Virus record (IMG/VR): IMGVR_UViG_3300031999_004188
Coordinates: 1-26,207 of that record
Source of the DNA: a virus
DNA length: 26,207 nt
Direction: 5' to 3' (one strand)
Shown: piece by piece, positions 20,796 through 26,207 of the stretch
Layout: every line of letters begins with the position of its first letter
Numbering within the stretch: position 1 is the first letter of the stretch
The notes under the pieces: model-generated
What the model was told of the DNA's origin: nothing
Seen by the model: only the letters and a program-made list of their open reading frames with translations
Databases searched by the model: none
Translations under genes and position numbers: made by a program

Positions 20796-22256
20796 ATGTT
20801 GATGAACGAACGACATCTAAATAACTTTCTCACTCCGCCGTCAACCGAATTGTCTCCGCTTTTAATGGCGGACAATCAGCTTAGTATCTGCAACGGTGTC
20901 AATCTTTCTTATAAGCTTGGCAAAATAATCAAAGACTTGGGTTACAGCAAGGTCGGGACAACGCTGGAAGCTGGCAAATCACTGACAGGGCTTTATCATT
21001 TTCGCCAATCATCTTCTGTCAATAAAGTCTTGGCGACGATTAATAACGCCGCAGGGACTAACTTAACTCTGAAATATAACAACGCAGGCACATGGACGGA
21101 TATTAATGTCGGGGCGACTTGGGACGGTTTTGAAGATTCACGGGTTGATTTTGAAACTTTTATCGGCTATTGCTTTATGGTCGGCTACGACTCAACCGAT
21201 TCTGTCTTTCTCCCTGTTGCATCGCTAACAGGCACGACGTTTTCAACCGCAACCAATGTAACCAACATGGCACAGGGCAAATATATCACCCGCTATCGTG
21301 ACCGCCTGTATGTCGCCAATTGCTATTCTGGCTCAACACTTTATCCTTATCGGGTTTACTATTCTTCTGTTCCTGTCGCAGGAGCGATAACTTGGACGCC
21401 CGCTTCCGACTTCTTTGACGTGGACTATTCTGAAAGTATTACGGGCATGGGTTCTAATTGGGACAGATTAATTGTTTTTACCGAGTTCTCTGCCTATGTT
21501 TATGACCAGTCTAGTCGCAAGAACATGTTTGACATTGGCTGTATTAATAACCGCACTATCAGCACCTTTTCTTCTTACTTAATTTGGGCGAATAAAGATA
21601 ATATTTGGACAAGCACGGGAGGGCAACCGACGCCGATTGGCAACGACATAAAAGAATTGCTGATGAATTCAACAGCAACAAATTGGACGTCCGAAGTCGT
21701 GGATGGAGAATACATAATTTACTTGGGAGCGACAGAAGCCAACGGCTTATCTTACGCCAACTGTATGGCAACTTATACCTTTGCGACTGGCATGTGGCGA
21801 TGGCGGGAGCTTTACGATGGTGTTGGCGTTCTCGCCCGCTATACCGACGGCGTTGATGATTTTCTTTATCTCGGAGTGTCTGACGGCATGGTGCATGTTA
21901 AATCTAAATATACCGATACTACGCCTATTTATGCCGATGATGGCAAGCCAATTATTGCTCACGTGCGGACAAAGGCGTTCGACTTTGGCGACCCTGCTGT
22001 GCAAAAAACAGTCAATAAAATAATGGTTTACGCTCAATACGCCCAGGGCGTGACAATCAGGTTTAGAGTTTATGACCGCAATCAGGAAATAATAATGCCG
22101 TTTACCGACATCGGGCAGCTCACGGGCGTAATTAATAGTTTTGATAAAAGGTTAACAGGACACTTAATTGAATTTGAATTTAAAGAATATAGCCCCAATC
22201 AAGCGTTTGAGATTCTAGGTCTCTCGCTTCAACTGGGACAAGACTCAACTTTATGA
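20796..22256 (+). CDS. Beta-propeller tail nozzle-like protein
   Basis: The 486-residue protein has a repeating strand pattern, with LTGLYHFRQSSSVNKVLATI, YITRYRDRLYVANCY, WDRLIVFTEFSAYVYD, YLIWANKDNIWTST and FATGMWRWRELYDGVG at regular spacing. This is typical of the propeller of short-tailed phage tail nozzles (P22 gp10 and T7 gp12 types), which seal the tail and carry the fibres. It follows the adaptor-like gene and overlaps the next gene by 4 nt. Its length is usual for the family. The assignment rests on the pattern and order. Confidence 0.65.
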   Translation: MLMNERHLNNFLTPPSTELSPLLMADNQLSICNGVNLSYKLGKIIKDLGYSKVGTTLEAGKSLTGLYHFRQSSSVNKVLATINNAAGTNLTLKYNNAGTWTDINVGATWDGFEDSRVDFETFIGYCFMVGYDSTDSVFLPVASLTGTTFSTATNVTNMAQGKYITRYRDRLYVANCYSGSTLYPYRVYYSSVPVAGAITWTPASDFFDVDYSESITGMGSNWDRLIVFTEFSAYVYDQSSRKNMFDIGCINNRTISTFSSYLIWANKDNIWTSTGGQPTPIGNDIKELLMNSTATNWTSEVVDGEYIIYLGATEANGLSYANCMATYTFATGMWRWRELYDGVGVLARYTDGVDDFLYLGVSDGMVHVKSKYTDTTPIYADDGKPIIAHVRTKAFDFGDPAVQKTVNKIMVYAQYAQGVTIRFRVYDRNQEIIMPFTDIGQLTGVINSFDKRLTGHLIEFEFKEYSPNQAFEILGLSLQLGQDSTL

Positions 22257-23263
22257 GCGGAATAGCAGGATTGAATAATACTGTAAACAACACCAACAGA
22301 AACCCAGCCTTGGCTGAGGCGGGCTTTGATGTCAATAATAACCGCACTCCTATTCCTGCCAGCGTTTTAGCGAACATTAATTTTAGCCAAGTAAATCAGG
22401 AAATACCAGAACGCTCAATCTGCATAAACAAAGTAAGCTTTAGGGACTTTGACTATATCGTTGACTTGAAGGGGGACGGCACGCACACGAACGTCTTTGA
22501 TGCTCTGAACGAAGCGAAGCGTGCAGGCGGCGGGTCAATTTATCTGAAGAACGGTGAGTATATTTTACCCGACGATTTGGTGCTTGAGTCTAATATTTAT
22601 TTAATTGGTGAAGATAAACGAAACACTATTATAAATCTTAACGGCGATAATGCCATTAAGGTTTTGGGTGATACGAGTTATCGGGCGGGAACGATTGCCG
22701 TAACTGCCGATGCGACAGTCACGGGAACGGGAACGCTTTGGGCGTCAAACCTGGCGGCGGGAGATTATATCGTTTTCAGCGGAAACTATTATGAAGTTTT
22801 AACGGTCACGGATGATACGCATCTTGAACTGGTTAGCACCTATTTGGGGAGTGCTGCCAGCGGTTTAACATACTATGCAGGAACATTTAAAACTAACGTT
22901 ATAATGGAAAATTTTACGGTTAAGGGTCAGGATGTGGCGGTGGCAAGTCAGGCAATTTATTTGCAGGGATGCCTGGGGATAGTAGTAAAGAATATTATAA
23001 TGAACGAAAACGACGCAACCTATACGACCAGCCTGAGCCTTGCTTACGTGTTTAATTCCGTCTTTTCCGATTTAGATATAATTAATTCTGGCTTGGACGG
23101 AATAGACATCGTTGCTTCCGACTATAACCAGTTCAGTAATATCAACACTAACGGGAATAATCAGAACGGGATTCTTCTATACGGAGCGAACCACAACGTG
23201 TTTAATAATATAAATTCAAATGATAATAATTACACAGGAATTTCGATTCTTGACTACACTTAA
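22253..23263 (+). CDS. Right-handed beta-helix fibre protein, N-terminal part
   Basis: The 336-residue protein starts at ATG 22253, overlapping the previous stop (ATGA). Residues 1-65 are a probable attachment region (MSGIAGLNNTVNNTNRN). From about residue 70 the sequence has the pectate-lyase-3-type beginning (VDLKGDGTHTNVFDALNEAK, then AGGGSIYLKNGEY) and then coils of a parallel beta-helix (NQNGILLYGANHNVFNN, NDNNYTGISILDYT). Phage proteins of this form are tail spikes, some with polysaccharide-degrading activity. The helix is cut by a TAA stop after only part of the turns, and more helical turns follow in the next gene, which suggests a split spike. Confidence 0.7.
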   Translation: MSGIAGLNNTVNNTNRNPALAEAGFDVNNNRTPIPASVLANINFSQVNQEIPERSICINKVSFRDFDYIVDLKGDGTHTNVFDALNEAKRAGGGSIYLKNGEYILPDDLVLESNIYLIGEDKRNTIINLNGDNAIKVLGDTSYRAGTIAVTADATVTGTGTLWASNLAAGDYIVFSGNYYEVLTVTDDTHLELVSTYLGSAASGLTYYAGTFKTNVIMENFTVKGQDVAVASQAIYLQGCLGIVVKNIIMNENDATYTTSLSLAYVFNSVFSDLDIINSGLDGIDIVASDYNQFSNINTNGNNQNGILLYGANHNVFNNINSNDNNYTGISILDYT

Positions 23264-23266
23264 TAT

Positions 23267-25096
23267 ATGCCAGCAATAAAAGTTTTAGCAATTGGGGGAG
23301 GCGGCGGCGGTGGAAATTCCACTGGTGCTTGGGGTGACGGCGGCGGAGGCGGCGGCGGTTTTGTTTATGATGCCGCACACAATGTTTCTGCTGGTAATTA
23401 TTTAGTTACAGTTGGAGCTGGCGGAGCAGCGAAGGTAGCGGTAGGAAGAGGAAACCCAGGTGGTGACTCTATTTTTAATACGATAACAGCCTATGGCGGG
23501 GGCGGTGGTGGAAACGAAACCACACATGGCGGGAATGGCGGTTGCGGTGGCGGAGTCGGTCAAAGCGGTGTCCTTTTTACATTAAATCCAGGTATAGGTT
23601 CTCAGGGCGGGAATGGCGGAATATCTGTTTTAACTGGAGTTACAACTGGCGGCGGCGGGGCTGGTCAAGCTGGACAAGTTGGCGTTGCGTCAACCACTGG
23701 CGGAAATGGCGGTAATGGAACGGCTAACTCAATTTCTGGGGCAGCAGTTACTTATGCGGGCGGCGGTGCTGGCGGTGGCAGTTCAACCGTTGGGACAAGA
23801 GGAACTGGTGGCACTGGTGGCGGTGGTGGTGGACTAGACGCAACCGTAAATGGCACTAATGATTTAGGCGGTGGTGGTGCTGGCGGTGGAACAAGAATCT
23901 GCGGAGCTGGCGGTTCGGGAATCGTAATCATCCGCTATCTTACGACAGATTTCGGAACTTGCACTGGCGGCACAAAGACAACTGACGGAACAGATACCCT
24001 GCACACATTCCTGCTGGCTGATAGCGGAACTGATTTTCACGTTGTAATAAAAGGAGTAATATCTTCTAATAACAACACTTTTTCCAACGTAAATTGTATT
24101 TCTAATAATCGCTCTGGTTTATATATGCAAGGCTCGGGCGTTACCAGCTCGGATTATAATTTATTCATAAACTGTAACTTTGCTTATAATCTGTATTCGG
24201 GGATTGAACATAGTTACGCTAATTACAACAATTTTATAAACAGCAACTGTTCAAACAACGGAGATGCGGGGATTCTTATTGATGCTCTTTCGACTGGAAA
24301 TAAGATACAAAATTGTAATTGCAGTTCGAATTCGATTAACGGAATTTTAATAAGAAAATCAAATAATAATATAATAAACGGCAACTTCGTCTCCATGAAT
24401 CAACAACACGGCATTTATTTGAAAGGCTCTTACGACAACTGCATTGGCGGGAACGAAGTAATTAATAACGGGCAGAAAACAGACAATACTTATTCGGAAA
24501 TTCAGCTTGAGCAATTCGTTGATGGCGGCACGACCTATGTGACGACTTATAACAACGTCAGCGATAATCGGGTGAATAACACAACAGCAACCGACCCGAA
24601 ATACGGAATCAGGGAGGAATCATCGGCTGTAGATTACAATATTTTTGCCAACAACATTGTCACCAACGCTCAGACTGCACAGATTTCTATTCAGGGGGCG
24701 AATTCTATCAATGATAATAATATACCTGCGGGAGCATCGACTGAAGAAGCCGCAACAATCACTGGGGCAAGAGTGGTTGATACAGCTTCGTCCAGCGTAA
24801 ACTACGCTCATGGTATGTCGAAGATTCCAACCAGAGTATCGGCATCTTCAGCTTCTAATGCGGCGGCGATAGGAGTAAGTACGGGATTCTATGCTGGCGG
24901 GGCAAATTATTGTGTTTATCGTTATAGCACTGGTGCTTTAGTCGGAACAAGCGCAGGCTTAATATACTACGAAGATACCAACGGAACAGTTGTCGGAACA
25001 GTAACGGCGACTGACGGAACTAATGTCACAATCAGCTGGGTAAGAACGGGAACGCCAAACGGAGTGACAATCAATTTTGTTCTAGAAGTTGAATAA
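23267..25096 (+). CDS. Glycine-rich adhesin fused to beta-helix and C-terminal domain
   Basis: The 609-residue protein starts 3 nt after the previous stop. Residues 1-225 are a polyglycine-rich module (AIGGGGGGGNSTG, then GDGGGGGGGFV, ending GSGIVIIRYL), a known phage and surface adhesin type whose Gly stacks form polyglycine II layers. Residues about 260-487 are beta-helix turns (NNNTFSNVNCISNNRSG, NLFINCNFAYNLYSGIEH) that look like a continuation of the helix in the preceding gene. Residues about 490-609 form a C-terminal domain (NYAHGMSKIPTRVSAS) seen at the ends of phage fibres. Together with its neighbour it probably forms the receptor-binding spike. Confidence 0.7.
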   Translation: MPAIKVLAIGGGGGGGNSTGAWGDGGGGGGGFVYDAAHNVSAGNYLVTVGAGGAAKVAVGRGNPGGDSIFNTITAYGGGGGGNETTHGGNGGCGGGVGQSGVLFTLNPGIGSQGGNGGISVLTGVTTGGGGAGQAGQVGVASTTGGNGGNGTANSISGAAVTYAGGGAGGGSSTVGTRGTGGTGGGGGGLDATVNGTNDLGGGGAGGGTRICGAGGSGIVIIRYLTTDFGTCTGGTKTTDGTDTLHTFLLADSGTDFHVVIKGVISSNNNTFSNVNCISNNRSGLYMQGSGVTSSDYNLFINCNFAYNLYSGIEHSYANYNNFINSNCSNNGDAGILIDALSTGNKIQNCNCSSNSINGILIRKSNNNIINGNFVSMNQQHGIYLKGSYDNCIGGNEVINNGQKTDNTYSEIQLEQFVDGGTTYVTTYNNVSDNRVNNTTATDPKYGIREESSAVDYNIFANNIVTNAQTAQISIQGANSINDNNIPAGASTEEAATITGARVVDTASSSVNYAHGMSKIPTRVSASSASNAAAIGVSTGFYAGGANYCVYRYSTGALVGTSAGLIYYEDTNGTVVGTVTATDGTNVTISWVRTGTPNGVTINFVLEVE

Positions 25097-25116
25097 TTAA
25101 TTTAATATAAAATACT

Positions 25117-26207
25117 ATGGCTTTATACATAAGTCCAAACGGTCAAATCACTGCCACCCAAGTTACTGGCTCTAAACCTTTTAACGGAGGAAGCGTTGGT
25201 GATTACTTTCCTCAAGCACCTGTTACTCCGCCTGTTACTCCGCCTGTTACTCCGCCTGTTACTCCGCCTGTTACTCCGCCTGTTACTCCGCCTGTTACTC
25301 CGCCAGAATCGTCTGGTGGAAGAACAATTATTTATTTTACAGACGGTTCGAGCAACTCTGTCCCGACTGGCGATTTATCGTATTGGCAAAATCAAGGCTG
25401 GACAACAACCAAGCCTGCGGCGACTGAAGCCTCGCCTATTTTAGATGCGGAAAAGAAGTGGGTAAATGATTTATATAATAAATATTTTGACCGCACGGCA
25501 ACCTCAGCAGAATTGGCAAACTGGGCGACGACAACGCCTGCGGCTTTAGAGCAATTTTTGCAAAAAGAACAAAAGACTTACGGTTATGTTTCCAAAGCGG
25601 CGGGTGCGGACAATAAAAAACGATATGACGATGCGATGTCGATGATTGACGCCAGTGATTTGCCAGCTGACATTAAAGCTCTCTGGAGACAGGTTGTCGG
25701 GATGTACCCGAACTCAACCGATTTTAATACTAAAGAAATTATAGATACTTTTAACAAAGTTAAGACAGGCACGATTGACCCGTATTATAAAGAATTGACA
25801 GACGTTGCCCTTAAAGATTTGCAGACATCAGTTGACCAATCCAATGCGGCGAGACAAGCAGAGCTGGAAACACAGGGAGTCAATGCCGCCAATGCCGTAA
25901 AAACGTCCCAGGGCAATTTAGAGGCTGCTGGTATGACATTTTCTGGTGAAGGAGTCAAACAATTGGGAACTGGCGGTGCTTATGGAGCAACTGGCGAAAC
26001 GCCAGTTGCTACCCCTTTTGCGGGAATTACACCCGAACAGATGCAAGGTTCTGTCGGACAATCAAACAGGTTAATTGCCACTTCCACTGCCGCTAAATAC
26101 GCCAAAGACCAACAGAGCCTAGGAAGAACAGCTGAGACGGCGTTGGGGACAAACGCACTTAGAGGAATCTCTGGTTTACAATATAATCCTGCGGGAGTTA
26201 ATTTAAC
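25117..26207 (+). CDS. Virion-type protein with PVTP repeats (incomplete at the right edge)
   Basis: The frame opens at ATG 25117 (MALYISPNGQITATQVTGS) after an AT-rich leader and stays open to the end of the window, so the C-terminus is missing. Residues 35-62 are seven PVTP tetrapeptides (25219-25302), a stiff linker. After it comes a Ser/Thr-rich stretch, then helical sequence (ILDAEKKWVNDLYNKYFDR; IDASDLPADIKALWRQVVG; AARQAELETQGVNAANAVK) and a Gly-rich region (QLGTGGAYGATGET). At over 360 residues it may be an internal or ejection protein of the virion. No family or enzymatic motif is recognised. Confidence 0.6.
   Translation, partial: MALYISPNGQITATQVTGSKPFNGGSVGDYFPQAPVTPPVTPPVTPPVTPPVTPPVTPPVTPPESSGGRTIIYFTDGSSNSVPTGDLSYWQNQGWTTTKPAATEASPILDAEKKWVNDLYNKYFDRTATSAELANWATTTPAALEQFLQKEQKTYGYVSKAAGADNKKRYDDAMSMIDASDLPADIKALWRQVVGMYPNSTDFNTKEIIDTFNKVKTGTIDPYYKELTDVALKDLQTSVDQSNAARQAELETQGVNAANAVKTSQGNLEAAGMTFSGEGVKQLGTGGAYGATGETPVATPFAGITPEQMQGSVGQSNRLIATSTAAKYAKDQQSLGRTAETALGTNALRGISGLQYNPAGVNL
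25219..25302 (+). repeat. Seven tandem 12-bp repeats (CCTGTTACTCCG)
   Basis: Seven perfect copies follow each other and encode PVTP. As the unit is a multiple of three, gain or loss of copies changes linker length without changing frame. The copies are identical at every codon, suggesting recent expansion or slippage. Confidence 0.95.

Noticed and set aside
25219-25302. CRISPR array
   Set aside because: The units are contiguous 12-mers without spacers.
25196-25444. A Leu/Arg repeat protein in another frame
   Set aside because: It is the alternative-frame reading of the 12-bp repeats that encode PVTP.

Overview
The window is the structural and lysis arm of a tailed double-stranded DNA phage genome, or a prophage or metagenomic contig of one. 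Every protein gene except one embedded endonuclease is on the plus strand, tightly packed, in a classical late order: small terminase, large terminase, portal, scaffold, head proteins, major capsid, fibres, lysis genes, tail. A wide portal-type protein, an adaptor-like protein, a beta-propeller nozzle-like protein and no tape measure or tail-tube gene in view suggest a short-tailed (podovirus-like) particle. No integrase, replication or tRNA gene is visible. Most starts are preceded by AT-rich leaders with no Shine-Dalgarno sequence, as seen in Bacteroidota and some Patescibacteria, but two promoter-like sites match the ordinary sigma70 pattern. The host therefore stays open. TAA, TAG and TGA all end genes, so the standard code fits.

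Layout. 1-64: tail end of an HNH-like endonuclease. 65-600: no gene; an extended -10 promoter followed by about 490 nt dense in perfect or near-perfect helices, a candidate structured RNA. 601-1197: four tiny genes (two Cys-rich zinc-ribbon-like, one membrane peptide, one basic conserved-looking protein). 1200-4898: terminase subunits and portal. 4902-6769: scaffold and small unknown proteins, closed by an intrinsic terminator at 6808-6840. 6881-9290: decoration-like protein and a major capsid gene. 9473-12589: beta-helix protein, small proteins, a tandem pair of paralogous virion-like proteins, and a coiled-coil protein. 12592-17314: two large fibre or receptor-binding candidates. 17324-19422: lysis cassette with several small membrane proteins, an HExxH metallopeptidase-like protein and a papain-like cysteine peptidase. 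19432-22256: adaptor-like and nozzle-like tail proteins. 22253-25096: beta-helix and glycine-rich adhesins. 25117-end: an incomplete virion-type gene with seven PVTP repeats.

The most striking locus is the major capsid gene. It is interrupted by a 727-nt group I intron (7788-8514) whose P1, P10, P3, P7 and P8 pairings can be read directly and whose removal restores the frame through a split Tyr codon. Inside the intron lies an HNH homing endonuclease gene on the opposite strand, with its own promoter-like site that predicts a leaderless mRNA, a start codon buried in a 10-bp inverted repeat, and a 10-bp direct repeat on either side of the cassette. The 5' end of the same capsid gene has no ordinary start codon in its conserved frame and is preceded by a hairpin element of about 160 nt with 50-nt arms, which may be an insertion in the gene.

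The other main points are the promoter-led structured RNA next to the packaging genes, and a glycine-rich adhesin module that seems to have split one beta-helix fibre gene into two.
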